The notes beneath the pieces were generated by a model. It saw only the letters and a program-made list of their open reading frames with translations. It had not been told where the DNA came from and did no database searches. A DNA stretch of 61,796 bases from Tuberibacillus calidus DSM 17572 (GTDB lineage Bacteria; Bacillota; Bacilli; Bacillales; Sporolactobacillaceae), in contig NZ_AUMM01000024.1 of NCBI RefSeq assembly GCF_000430685.1, positions 1 to 61,796 on the forward strand. The letters run 5' to 3'. Each line of letters starts with the position of its first letter. Positions within the stretch are counted from its first letter, which is position 1. This document shows, piece by piece, positions 10,024 to 17,394 of the stretch. The translations under genes were made by a program, and so were the position numbers.

Positions 10024-10410
10024 ATGGGTCGGCTCATCTTTTATACCTATCCAAGCTGTACCTCGTGTCGAAAAACAAAGGCTTGGTTAAAGCAACACCA
10101 CATTGATTACGAGGAGCGTCATATTTTTAAAGAAACGCCGGAGATGGACGAATTGATGAACATCATTAAGTTAACCAAAGAAGGCGTTAAAGAAATTTTA
10201 GCAACCCGCAGTGAAACTTTTAAAAAATTAAATGTCAATATTGAGGATTTACGCGTCAGCGAAGTCTTGGAATTGTTACATAAGGAACCCCGCTTGCTCC
10301 GCCGCCCAATCCTAACGGACGGCGAAAAATTGATCGTTGGATATAATCGGACCGGCCTGCAAAAATTAAGCGAAGCGCATGCTAAAGTATCCGATAAACA
10401 TGTTTCTTAA
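10024..10410 (+). CDS. mgsR: Spx/MgsR family transcriptional regulator
   Basis: ArsC/Spx-fold regulator of 128 residues. Members bind the RNA polymerase alpha C-terminal domain and redirect transcription under stress, and MgsR governs part of the sigma-B response in B. subtilis. The redox switch CTSC is near residue 12 and the LLRRPIL and VGYNR segments are typical. The closest match is MgsR (YqgZ) rather than Spx, supported by its position beside yqgY. GGAGGGATGA precedes the ATG. No convincing sigma-B promoter was found upstream. Confidence 0.88.
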   Translation: MGRLIFYTYPSCTSCRKTKAWLKQHHIDYEERHIFKETPEMDELMNIIKLTKEGVKEILATRSETFKKLNVNIEDLRVSEVLELLHKEPRLLRRPILTDGEKLIVGYNRTGLQKLSEAHAKVSDKHVS

Positions 10411-10418
10411 TTTCGCAA

Positions 10419-10522
10419 AATGAGGTTGACACTAGTTGGGTCTCGCCCCTTTACAGCCTGTCCATCAGAACCACACATTTTCTGGTTTTAGTGGCTGCCC
10501 CGAACTTTTAGTCAACCTCATT
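10419..10522. repeat. 104-base rod-like inverted repeat behind mgsR
   Basis: A perfect 12-base outer arm (AATGAGGTTGAC at 10419-10430, GTCAACCTCATT at 10511-10522) encloses GTTGGG/CCC(G)AAC, CAGCC/GGCTG (10454-10458, 10493-10497) and an apical AGAACCA/TGGTTTT stem (10467-10473, 10483-10489). It starts 8 bases after the mgsR stop and has no T-run right after the outer arm. It may be a bidirectional terminator for mgsR and yqzE, a small mobile relic, or a structured RNA. Confidence 0.6.
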
Positions 10523-10574
10523 AAATGATTAAACGGGCATACGAAAAGCGACTTCGATCGACCATCAAAGCCGC

Positions 10575-10802
10575 TTAGTGTGATGATGACGGAGGCTTAC
10601 GCCATAGCCCCAACCATTTCTTGCTTCGCCATTTTTGTGTATAAAAAGATAAGGCATTCGGAATCAACCCAAACATTTCATTTTTGATCGGATAGCGTTG
10701 GCTCTTCCGCATTTGCCGTCGATCTTTCCGAACGGCTTTTGGTTGATTCATATAGAGCACAAATTGTTCCGTTAACCACCTGACATAGTCATCTGATTTC
10801 AT
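10575..10802 (-). CDS. yqzE: YqzE family protein
   Basis: Small basic protein of 75 residues starting MKSDDYVRWLTEQFVLYM, the hallmark of the YqzE family, which is found beside comGG and aroK in Bacillales. It has many Lys/Arg and a Trp-rich end. AGGTGA lies 6 bases before the ATG. It is the last gene behind aroK in the comG transcription unit. Function unknown. Confidence 0.88.
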   Translation of the reverse strand: MKSDDYVRWLTEQFVLYMNQPKAVRKDRRQMRKSQRYPIKNEMFGLIPNALSFYTQKWRSKKWLGLWRKPPSSSH

Positions 10803-10821
10803 AGTACATCACCTGTTTCCA

Positions 10822-11337
10822 TTATGCCCAAAAACGCCGCTGCCTAAACAAAAATCCCGCAATCTCATCGACAATCGATTCAACAGATTTGCCTGTTGTA
10901 TTGACGGCAAAATCCGCATCTAAGTAGTAAGGCATGCGCTCTTCCATCAAGGTGACGATGCGATTGGCTTTATCCTCCCGTAATAACGGCCGGCTATTAT
11001 CCCGGGCCAAGCGGCGGAGCACTTCATTAGGGTCTGTATGTAAATAAATTACAATGCCGTTTTCGCGCATGAAACGGCGGTTTTCTTCATCGAGAACCAC
11101 ACCGCCGCCAGTCGTGACAATGACCCCTTTCCAGGCAATGGACCACAACACTTTTTTTTCATATTGCCGAAACGCTTCTTCCCCTTCTTCATCAAAAATG
11201 GCTCCGACCGATTTTTTACACAACTGTTCAATCATCTCATCGGTATCGAGAACCGCAACCGATAAACGCTTGCCCAATGCTTTACCGACGGTTGTTTTCC
11301 CCGCAGCCATAAAACCGGTTATAAATAACGTCTTCAC
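10822..11337 (-). CDS. aroK: Shikimate kinase
   Basis: Phosphorylates shikimate at O3 with ATP in aromatic amino acid synthesis. The protein has 171 residues. The Walker A motif GFMAAGKTTVGK is at residues 6-17, the shikimate-binding DTDEMIE region near 32, TTGGGVV near 78, and the lid RPLLRED near 120. GTG 11337 lies two bases after the comGG stop, with GGTGGAT as ribosome site, so its translation is coupled to comGG. The frame opens five codons upstream inside comGG without a ribosome site. Confidence 0.93.
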   Translation of the reverse strand: MKTLFITGFMAAGKTTVGKALGKRLSVAVLDTDEMIEQLCKKSVGAIFDEEGEEAFRQYEKKVLWSIAWKGVIVTTGGGVVLDEENRRFMRENGIVIYLHTDPNEVLRRLARDNSRPLLREDKANRIVTLMEERMPYYLDADFAVNTTGKSVESIVDEIAGFLFRQRRFWA

Positions 11338-11339
11338 GT

Positions 11340-11747
11340 TCAATCCACCCACTTTGTGATTGCTTTCGTATTTTCATTATATATAAAAAGGAAATCATCT
11401 TGGTGATTTTTGTAATGGAGGGTTGCAGACACTTGATGCACCCCTTCGCTCAACCGTGAAATGCGGTAGACGACTCTCCATTCGGCATCATGTAGTTCGC
11501 CGGTCGATTTCGGAGTGCCTTGGTTGATGAGTTGTATTAAATCAGCCGCCGCGCATTTCTTTTTCCAGTCCAACTGAACAGAAGCTTTTCGTTCTTGGAA
11601 AAAGTCGCGTTCGCTGTTTATCCGCTCAATCGCATTCAATGTGTAAAAAGTGAAAAGCATTGCCAGCATCATTGTTAAAGGAAGGATAAAACCGTCTTGG
11701 CGCCTCAGTCGGTTGATGAAGCATTGAGCATCTTTTTGATCTTCCAC
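11340..11747 (-). CDS. comGG: ComGG-like competence pseudopilin
   Basis: Seventh gene of the comG operon, 135 residues. A membrane segment (about 20-40, DGFILPLTMMLAMLFTFYTL) is followed by a short soluble domain ending in TKAITKWVD, like ComGG. It is a minor component of the competence pseudopilus for DNA uptake. GTG start behind GGGAGGGTG. It overlaps comGF by 43 bases. ComGG is poorly conserved, so the call rests mainly on position and layout. Confidence 0.85.
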   Translation of the reverse strand: MEDQKDAQCFINRLRRQDGFILPLTMMLAMLFTFYTLNAIERINSERDFFQERKASVQLDWKKKCAAADLIQLINQGTPKSTGELHDAEWRVVYRISRLSEGVHQVSATLHYKNHQDDFLFIYNENTKAITKWVD

Positions 11748-12136
11748 TTGTACACCCTCCCCCGGTCATCCCGGATGGTAATAGAAGCTATTGACGCATC
11801 ACATTGAAAAATGAGGCTCGACACCTTTTGCAAAACAATTTCATACCCTTCGCCATCGACATTGCGGCGAACGGTTGAACCAATAAGTTTATAATTTATG
11901 ATTTGATCATTTAATAGAAAACTCATGCCTCCTTCAAAGACCTCACAATTGGTACTCGAAGCGATTTCGCTTCCTGTTTGGGCAAAGAATAACCAAATAT
12001 CCTTCCGATCGGCGGGTGTGCTTTGTGATGAGGAAAATATAGCGACAGCCATTTTACAGAGGACCGTACTGATGATGACAAAAGCGGATAAAGCCAGCAT
12101 CATCGATAATAACGTGTAACCATTCGCATTCTGCAT
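11705..12136 (-). CDS. comGF: ComGF-like competence pseudopilin
   Basis: 143 residues, with a short pilin-like leader and hydrophobic helix (NGYTLLSMMLALSAFVIIS) and a soluble beta-rich domain as in ComGF. The start is the ATG that overlaps the comGE stop (TGATG). Further upstream ATGs have no ribosome site. The protein helps assemble the competence pseudopilus. Sixth gene of the operon. Confidence 0.87.
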   Translation of the reverse strand: MQNANGYTLLSMMLALSAFVIISTVLCKMAVAIFSSSQSTPADRKDIWLFFAQTGSEIASSTNCEVFEGGMSFLLNDQIINYKLIGSTVRRNVDGEGYEIVLQKVSSLIFQCDASIASITIRDDRGRVYKWKIKKMLNASSTD

Positions 12137-12477
12137 CAGCGTTTTATTTCCCCACATAGTTTCTGGGTTCTTCCGGTACGACTTTTCCATTGAACGCATA
12201 ACCCCATTTTCCCAGGTTCTGCTTCCTGCCATAACAAATGATACGATGTCTGATTTTGTTCAATCACCGCAGGCCGAACCTCACGGCCTGCGGACCATTC
12301 GATTAAAGCATTATTCAACACACTCAGTGCCGTTTCGGCTTGACTTAGGGCTTCCCGCTCCATATAAACACGGGTTGCGATCGGCGCCATAACCGTCAGG
12401 CAAACCACAATGACAAATATGGCAGCCATCGTTTCTAAAAGCGTGAACCCGTCTTCTTTACGAGGCGTTTTCAACAT
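12136..12477 (-). CDS. comGE: ComGE-like competence pseudopilin
   Basis: 113 residues with a type IV pilin-like N-terminus (KEDGFTLLETMAAIFVIVV): glycine before phenylalanine at the prepilin peptidase site and glutamate at +5. It is a minor pseudopilin of the DNA-uptake machine. ATG 12477 follows a GGGGCGAT site. A longer frame to 12552 runs inside comGD. It overlaps comGD by 20 bases. Confidence 0.85.
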   Translation of the reverse strand: MLKTPRKEDGFTLLETMAAIFVIVVCLTVMAPIATRVYMEREALSQAETALSVLNNALIEWSAGREVRPAVIEQNQTSYHLLWQEAEPGKMGLCVQWKSRTGRTQKLCGEIKR

Positions 12478-12919
12478 AAAATCGCCCCTGCCCAAGCAAA
12501 AATACGAATTTTTTTGCAAAATGATGCGTTTTAACAAACAAAGTTCCAGCATTGTTTACCAACGTCCCATTAGGAGAAAACGATAGTGACAAACTATGGG
12601 TACCTTTTTCAAATTGAATTTTATTTCCGGCATCAATGCTTTTTATCAATTCCCCAGCCATCACAACATCGACGCGGTGCTCATCATTATGAAACTCGAC
12701 ATCAACGTATCGTTCCTCAGTGATCGCCGTCATCTGCGCATAAAAGATAATCTCGCGCAACTCAGCTACAAATCCGTCTAACTGCTGCCACTCGATGGCC
12801 CTCAGCCAGCCATTAACGGCAACAGGTATCATGATGGTCATCGCGGTCAATACAAGTACGATTTCAAGCAATGTATACCCTTTTGCATTTTTCAATTTGG
12901 AAGCACCGCCATTCTGCAT
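12458..12919 (-). CDS. comGD: ComGD-like competence pseudopilin
   Basis: 153 residues with a pilin-like leader and helix (AKGYTLLEIVLVLTAMTIMIPV), glycine before the processed tyrosine and glutamate at +5, then a soluble domain resembling GspH/FimT-type pseudopilins. The ATG at 12919 lies 7 bases after the comGC stop. The ribosome site is weak (GGAAG). The longer frame to 12952 overlaps comGC. Confidence 0.88.
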   Translation of the reverse strand: MQNGGASKLKNAKGYTLLEIVLVLTAMTIMIPVAVNGWLRAIEWQQLDGFVAELREIIFYAQMTAITEERYVDVEFHNDEHRVDVVMAGELIKSIDAGNKIQFEKGTHSLSLSFSPNGTLVNNAGTLFVKTHHFAKKFVFLLGQGRFYVENAS

Positions 12920-12926
12920 GGGTTTA

Positions 12927-13244
12927 TTATTCTTCCACGGTGACCTTGCCATTCTCTAAAACAAGCGGCCTTCCGTCCGGACATTGGAGTCTGTCGACAT
13001 AAGTTTCTTGTAAAGGGTCAAGACTGGTTAATGTCACATCGTTCTCGGCTTCATACGCAGCAACTTGGCTTTGAACGAGGCGGATCGTCGCATCACAACT
13101 TTTTTGTTTGACAACCTCATTTGATTTCGTCATATTTGGCAGAGCTATCAAAAGCAACACAGAAATGATGAGTAAAACGATAGTCATCTCAATCAGAGTG
13201 AATGCGTGTTGATTTTTAAGTAAGCGGAAAAACGACACCATCAT
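12927..13244 (-). CDS. comGC: ComGC major competence pseudopilin
   Basis: Main subunit of the competence pseudopilus, 105 residues. Processing site and helix are clear: HAFTLIEMTIVLLIISVLLLIALPN, cleaved between Ala and Phe by ComC-type peptidase, with glutamate at +5. The C-terminal part contains CDATIRLVQSQVAAYE and a second cysteine (RLQCPDG), consistent with the disulfide of ComGC. AAGGGGGG lies right before two ATGs. Confidence 0.95.
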   Translation of the reverse strand: MMVSFFRLLKNQHAFTLIEMTIVLLIISVLLLIALPNMTKSNEVVKQKSCDATIRLVQSQVAAYEAENDVTLTSLDPLQETYVDRLQCPDGRPLVLENGKVTVEE

Positions 13245-13265
13245 CCCCCCTTCATATTCCAGACA

Positions 13266-14297
13266 CTATAAGCCATTAATAATTGTGAACATCGGTGACA
13301 GAATGGACAAAAAGAGACCGATGATGAGCCCGCCAAACAGCACAAAAAATATAGGTTGGATGGCTTGGAACGCTCGGGTGATTTTCTCCTCCAAATTTTT
13401 AAATAAGATTTGACTATAATCCTGAAGTGCTCGCCCCACCTGCCCTTCGGCCTCGCCGTTTAGAATCACAAGCGCCAAATCGCGAGTAAAATAAGGTCTT
13501 TCACTAATTATCTTCACTAGTGGATGACCATTCTCGAGGTATTTTTGAATGGCGTCGGCTTCTCGTTTGAAAAAATTGAGGTACGGCTGCTGTGCAATTA
13601 ACTCTAAAGCGCGGCTTATTGAGAGTCCAGCTCTTAATAGGCTTCCGAGGTGAAAGGAAAAATAGTAGCTTAGGTACATTTTTAGAAATGATGAAAAATA
13701 GGGGATTTTAGAGAGAAGGGTATAGCGCTTTTGCGGCGTTGTTCTTTTTATAAAAAGAGTGATGATAAGAATCAGGCTAGCTAGGATCAGCAAAAGCAAC
13801 GGAAAACTAGAACCTAAAAGTTTTGTGATATTCATAAAAAAGCGAAGACCAGCGGGCAATGGAATGGCCATCGTACGGTATAGCTGTTCAAAACTCGGAA
13901 GCAAGCGATCGATCACGATATACATCATCACAAAGAACAGCCACATGAGAAAGAGCGGATAACGCATTAAAGCGCGAAATTTCTTTTTCTGTTGTTCCTT
14001 CAGTTTAAGGTATTTGCCGCTTTCATGGAAACTTTCCACCAAGTCTCCAGTAAACAGGGCATAATAAAGAAAACTGCAACTTTCTTTCGAAAATCCCGCC
14101 CCGGCAAAAACAACCGCGATCTCCTCACCCGATTCTAGGCCTGTCAGGATATCCTGAATGCGCTGTTTGATCCACGGCTTTTGTTCATAAGCCTGAAGTT
14201 GAATCGCTTGGTAAAGCGTATATCCTTTTGCAAGGCAGTGGCTGACACGTATGAGAAATTCGGCTTGATCGAGTTTATTCCATTTACGATGGAACAT
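13266..14297 (-). CDS. comGB: ComGB competence membrane protein (type II secretion F-like)
   Basis: Polytopic inner-membrane platform protein of the pseudopilus, GspF/PilC family, 343 residues. Hydrophobic segments are at about 125-150, 170-205 and 310-340, and the AEGQVGRALQDYSQIL motif is typical of the F domain. The frame is open 40 codons upstream, inside comGA. ATG 14297 has a GGGAG site, overlaps the end of comGA by 14 bases, and gives the usual length. Confidence 0.92.
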   Translation of the reverse strand: MFHRKWNKLDQAEFLIRVSHCLAKGYTLYQAIQLQAYEQKPWIKQRIQDILTGLESGEEIAVVFAGAGFSKESCSFLYYALFTGDLVESFHESGKYLKLKEQQKKKFRALMRYPLFLMWLFFVMMYIVIDRLLPSFEQLYRTMAIPLPAGLRFFMNITKLLGSSFPLLLLILASLILIITLFIKRTTPQKRYTLLSKIPYFSSFLKMYLSYYFSFHLGSLLRAGLSISRALELIAQQPYLNFFKREADAIQKYLENGHPLVKIISERPYFTRDLALVILNGEAEGQVGRALQDYSQILFKNLEEKITRAFQAIQPIFFVLFGGLIIGLFLSILSPMFTIINGL

Positions 14298-15351
14298 GGT
14301 CCGCTCCCGGCGCGAGGCGTTGTGGATCAAGATAACCCAAAGCCGAAATCTGGCGGTAATAGTCTTCCAACCTCTTATACCTCCCAAGGCTCGGTTTCTT
14401 GTCTTGTAAAGCGTCAAGCAGAGGCAAACCGGTTAAAATCTCGAATATCGCCGTTCTGCGCCTTTTCATCTTCAACCGATTCGGGCAGTTTTCTTCACAG
14501 ACATTTCCGCACCGAGGGCAATGAAGAGTGACCAAACGTTGGGCGACAACGCCGACGAGGGTTTCTTTTAAATCAAACTTCGATAGACCGAGTTCAATGA
14601 GGCGATGAATCGTAAGCACAGCATTGGTTGCATGGACCGTGCTCAGCACAAGGTGTCCGGTTAAAGCCGCGCGAACAGCAATTTTTGCTGTTTCTAAATC
14701 GCGGATTTCACCTACCATAATAATGTCGGGGTCGTGACGAAGAATCGCTTTAAATCCCGTTTGATAAGTGAGATCCGCTTTCTCATTAATCTCCATTTGG
14801 ATAAAATTCTCATTGAGCTTCTCGATCGGGTCTTCGAGTGTCACAATCCGGCAATTGTAGCGGCGTTTGGCAGAATGGAGCATCGTATACATGGTCGTTG
14901 TTTTTCCCGAACCCGTCGGTCCAGAAAACAAGATCAATCCGTTTTCAAAGTTTAAAAGCTGTGATAGCTGTGCCGTCGATTCGGAAAAAATAGATAAATC
15001 GGAGAGCCGGGTATTCCAAATTTGGGGTAACAGGCGAATAACCAGACTTTCGTCGTAAGGGGTTGGTAAGGTGGAAAAACGGAGATTGATCTTATGTTCA
15101 TGGATGACGATATCGTACGAGCCGGATTGCGGTCTTCTTCTTTCACCGATATCCATACCTGCGCGAAACTTATAATAGCTGATGAGCCGATCGGCAATGG
15201 GTTTAGCCATGAGGTCATATTCGTAGAGGTGGTCGTGGATGCGGAACTCAATGAGGGTATCGGATTTTCGAGGAATGAGATGAATGTCGGAAGCATCTAA
15301 CTCGAAGGCGGTCCGGAGCATCTCCTCGCTTAGTTTCTCAACTTCATTCAA
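14284..15351 (-). CDS. comGA: ComGA competence traffic ATPase
   Basis: GspE/PilB-type ATPase that powers pseudopilus assembly for DNA uptake, 355 residues. Walker A GPTGSGKTTTMYT near residue 143, an Asp box (VTLEDPIE), Walker B (IIMVGEIRD) and His box (LSTVHATNA) are all present. A C-x2-C...C-x3-C zinc-like pair (HCPRCGNVCEENC) lies near 275-290. The start is TTG 15351 with a GGGTGA site and aligns with the B. subtilis N-terminus. First gene of the comG operon. No clear ComK box was found upstream. Confidence 0.95.
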   Translation of the reverse strand: MNEVEKLSEEMLRTAFELDASDIHLIPRKSDTLIEFRIHDHLYEYDLMAKPIADRLISYYKFRAGMDIGERRRPQSGSYDIVIHEHKINLRFSTLPTPYDESLVIRLLPQIWNTRLSDLSIFSESTAQLSQLLNFENGLILFSGPTGSGKTTTMYTMLHSAKRRYNCRIVTLEDPIEKLNENFIQMEINEKADLTYQTGFKAILRHDPDIIMVGEIRDLETAKIAVRAALTGHLVLSTVHATNAVLTIHRLIELGLSKFDLKETLVGVVAQRLVTLHCPRCGNVCEENCPNRLKMKRRRTAIFEILTGLPLLDALQDKKPSLGRYKRLEDYYRQISALGYLDPQRLAPGADHVPS

Positions 15352-15485
15352 AGATTCACCCGCTTTCTTCTGTATTTGGTTTGCCGATTAATATATTCGA
15401 CATCAACCGATAAAATCCTTCTTTTTTCTTAATTTTTTTGCTTAAAAGTTAACCTTTTTATCCGGCGGCTGTTTAAGGAAATCTT

Positions 15486-15520
15486 TGCTCCGCCAAGCCT
15501 TTATGGCGATGGTCGAGCCA
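15486..15520. repeat. Hairpin repeat, copy A
   Basis: GCTCCGCC, AAGCCT, GGCGAT and GAGCC in the order of the dispersed GGCTCYGCC hairpin family seen elsewhere in this window. It lies between comGA and yqgX, and part of the outer stem is mismatched. Confidence 0.6.
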
Positions 15521-15551
15521 ACGCTACCTTATGTGCGCCTTCTTGCTCGTA

Positions 15552-15614
15552 TAATAGAGACAAGCCCCGAATGCCGAAGACAAAAGCGTTGCGGGCTTAA
15601 CGGGGCGCTTTTTC
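15552..15614 (-). terminator. Candidate terminator behind yqgX
   Basis: GCCCCG (from 15565) and CGGGGC (to about 15606) pair across a long loop right behind the yqgX stop. The T-tract on the minus strand is poor, so this is a weak call. Confidence 0.35.
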
Positions 15615-15615
15615 G

Positions 15616-16245
15616 TCAAACCAAAAACGGGTTCGTCCGTTTTTCGGTACCAATGGTTGTTTCCAAGCCGTGCCCTGGGAGAACGGTCGTGTCATCCGGA
15701 AGGACAAGCAACTTGGTATGGATACTTTCTAATAAAAGGTCAAGGTCTCCTCCATATAAATCCGTCCGCCCAATGCTCCCATAAAATAAAGCATCACCAG
15801 AAAAAACGACTTGGCTGTCTTTACAATAAAAAGAAATGCTCCCCGGAGAATGGCCGGGTGTCTCGATGACTTCAAAAGAAAAATTGGATATCGTTAATAC
15901 ACCTGGACCGTCAATCCGTTTATCGGCGGGTTCAAGGACTAATTCTTTTATCATGGGAAAATGACGCGATCCGTTTTTATCCGGGTCGGTCAACCAATCG
16001 GCTTCATTTTTATGGATATACGCTGGAATATCCCAAGCCTTTCTTACATCATCCAGCGCCCCAATATGATCAAAATGGGCATGCGTCAATAATACCGCAA
16101 TCGGTTTAAGCTGCTTTTGATTGATAAAAGCTTGAATTTGACTGAATTCATCTCCCGGGTCAATAATGATCGCTTCCTGACGTTCATTTTCGAGTATGTA
16201 AGCATTCGCCTGGACTGGCCCAAGCGGCATGCGCGTCCATTTCAT
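15616..16245 (-). CDS. yqgX: MBL-fold hydrolase YqgX (glyoxalase II-like)
   Basis: Metallo-beta-lactamase fold hydrolase of 209 residues. The zinc motif THAHFDHIGAL (HxHxDH) is near residue 54, a further ligand in ETPGHSPGSI near 128, then FSGDALFYGSIGRTDL and LPGHG. This is the standard YqgX/glyoxalase II-like layout and a hydroxyacylglutathione- or bacillithiol-type thioester substrate is plausible but not shown. ATG 16245 follows AGGGGGTT. The longer frame has no ribosome site. Its position between comGA and yqgW is as in B. subtilis. Confidence 0.9.
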   Translation of the reverse strand: MKWTRMPLGPVQANAYILENERQEAIIIDPGDEFSQIQAFINQKQLKPIAVLLTHAHFDHIGALDDVRKAWDIPAYIHKNEADWLTDPDKNGSRHFPMIKELVLEPADKRIDGPGVLTISNFSFEVIETPGHSPGSISFYCKDSQVVFSGDALFYGSIGRTDLYGGDLDLLLESIHTKLLVLPDDTTVLPGHGLETTIGTEKRTNPFLV

Positions 16246-16414
16246 GTCGCAACCCCCTAGCCTGTTTTCTTTTATTTTAAATGGTTTTTTCAACTTGAAC
16301 AAATGGATGAACCGGACGTCCAATTAGGACTCGACAAACAAAGTGGAAATGGTTAAAATAAATTTGAATACATAGTCAATGAACCGCTATTCTCAAAGCA
16401 AGGAGGCGCAAAAC

Positions 16415-16603
16415 GTGGTTATTGGTGTCATCTTTCTGATTATTTCCATATTATGTCTGATTTCAATATTCCGTTCATTTAAAGCCCGTAACATCCTTGC
16501 CGCCATTTATTCTCTCATTGCTTTTCTCGTCCTCGGTTGGTTTTCGGTCATGACCATCTGGGATGTGTTATTCGGAACCGGCGGTGTCCCTGTAGGAAGC
16601 TGA
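16415..16603 (+). CDS. yqgW: DUF2759 family membrane protein YqgW
   Basis: Small membrane protein of 62 residues with two hydrophobic helices and the WFSVMTIWD end typical of YqgW. GTG 16415 follows AGGAGG by 8 bases. The frame opens 12 codons upstream, across the ribosome site. Function unknown. Confidence 0.82.
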   Translation: MVIGVIFLIISILCLISIFRSFKARNILAAIYSLIAFLVLGWFSVMTIWDVLFGTGGVPVGS

Positions 16604-16640
16604 ACAGCTTGTAAGTCAAAATTTCTCGGCGTCCCATATG

Positions 16641-16674
16641 CGTCCCTGATGAGCAATGGGGCGTTTATTTTTTT
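16641..16674 (+). terminator. Terminator of yqgW
   Basis: CGTCCC and GGGGCG pair (one G-T) and are followed by TTTATTTTTTT. Confidence 0.8.
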
Positions 16675-16712
16675 ATCAAAAAAAGAAAGCCGCCGCACAG
16701 GCGCCGGTTTTC
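16675..16712 (-). terminator. Terminator of the 16750-17136 gene
   Basis: On the minus strand CCGGCGC and GCGGCGG form a seven-base stem with one mismatch around CTGT, followed by CTTTCTTTTTTT. It backs onto the yqgW terminator. Confidence 0.65.
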
Positions 16713-16749
16713 ATCATGTATTATTAAGGTATAGGATTTTCTTCTGCCG

Positions 16750-17136
16750 CTATAACACACCGTTCGGTATTTCAAAAGGAGCCACTTCGTTTAGCATTTC
16801 TTTTACTTTTTCGTATTCCCGCTTTCGGATAAAAAAAGTGAACCGTTTCATTTCAAAGGGAATGTCCTTTTCTTCAAGGAATTTTTTCATTTTCAAGGAA
16901 TCCTCCCGGCCGGTAAGCACGGTCAACTTCACCATCTTCATGTCTTCCGGCAAATGCCGCCGGCACCAATCCTTAATTTTTTCCCGCAAAGCGGCTGGGT
17001 CTTCCACCTCAAACAACGGCGGCTCCTCCGGTCCATTCGTCCCAAGCCGGTACACTTGATAGCATCCGCTATGGTCGTTGACGGCCAACATCATCACATC
17101 ATACCCCGTATCCGTCCGCATAAAACAATAATCCAA
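16750..17136 (-). CDS. Hypothetical protein, 128 residues
   Basis: I do not recognise this family. The protein is soluble and charged, with no signal or membrane segment. It begins MDYCFMRTDTGYDVMML and has a C-terminal part (about 70-125) of alternating basic and acidic stretches ending APFEIPNGVL. The start is TTG 17136, 7 bases behind GGGAGGG, and a second TTG lies just upstream. It is convergent with yqgW and has its own terminator, which supports a real gene. B. subtilis has yqgV and yqgU near here, but I see no match to either. Confidence 0.65.
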   Translation of the reverse strand: MDYCFMRTDTGYDVMMLAVNDHSGCYQVYRLGTNGPEEPPLFEVEDPAALREKIKDWCRRHLPEDMKMVKLTVLTGREDSLKMKKFLEEKDIPFEMKRFTFFIRKREYEKVKEMLNEVAPFEIPNGVL

Positions 17137-17350
17137 CGCCCAACGCCCTCCCGAAAGTCTTTACGTTATTTTATCACTTTAAAGTGAATAAAGTAAGCGT
17201 TTTCAAGGATTTGTCACAAAAAAGATAGCGAATCGCTCTTTTGAACAGTTAAAGGCACAATGAGACCCCCGCGCATCAGGAAAATCCAAGTCAAAACCTT
17301 AATCACCAGCACTGGCGCGTTATGCGTTTTTCCTCAATTTCCAACAAAAT

Positions 17351-17378
17351 TATAAGGCTTGGAGCAACACCAAGCCTT
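17351..17378 (-). terminator. Terminator of the spoVAF-like gene
   Basis: AAGGCTTGG and CCAAGCCTT form a perfect nine-base stem, followed on the minus strand by ATAATTTT. The 17179-17350 stretch to the right holds only upstream sequence of the hypothetical gene and nothing I can name. Confidence 0.8.
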
Positions 17379-17394
17379 TGATCGTTAAGCCTCA

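Noticed and set aside
15444-15458. AAAA-N7-TTTT motif upstream of comGA as a ComK box
   Set aside because: ComK boxes are paired AAAA-N5-TTTT motifs at fixed distance; spacing here is wrong and no second box was found.
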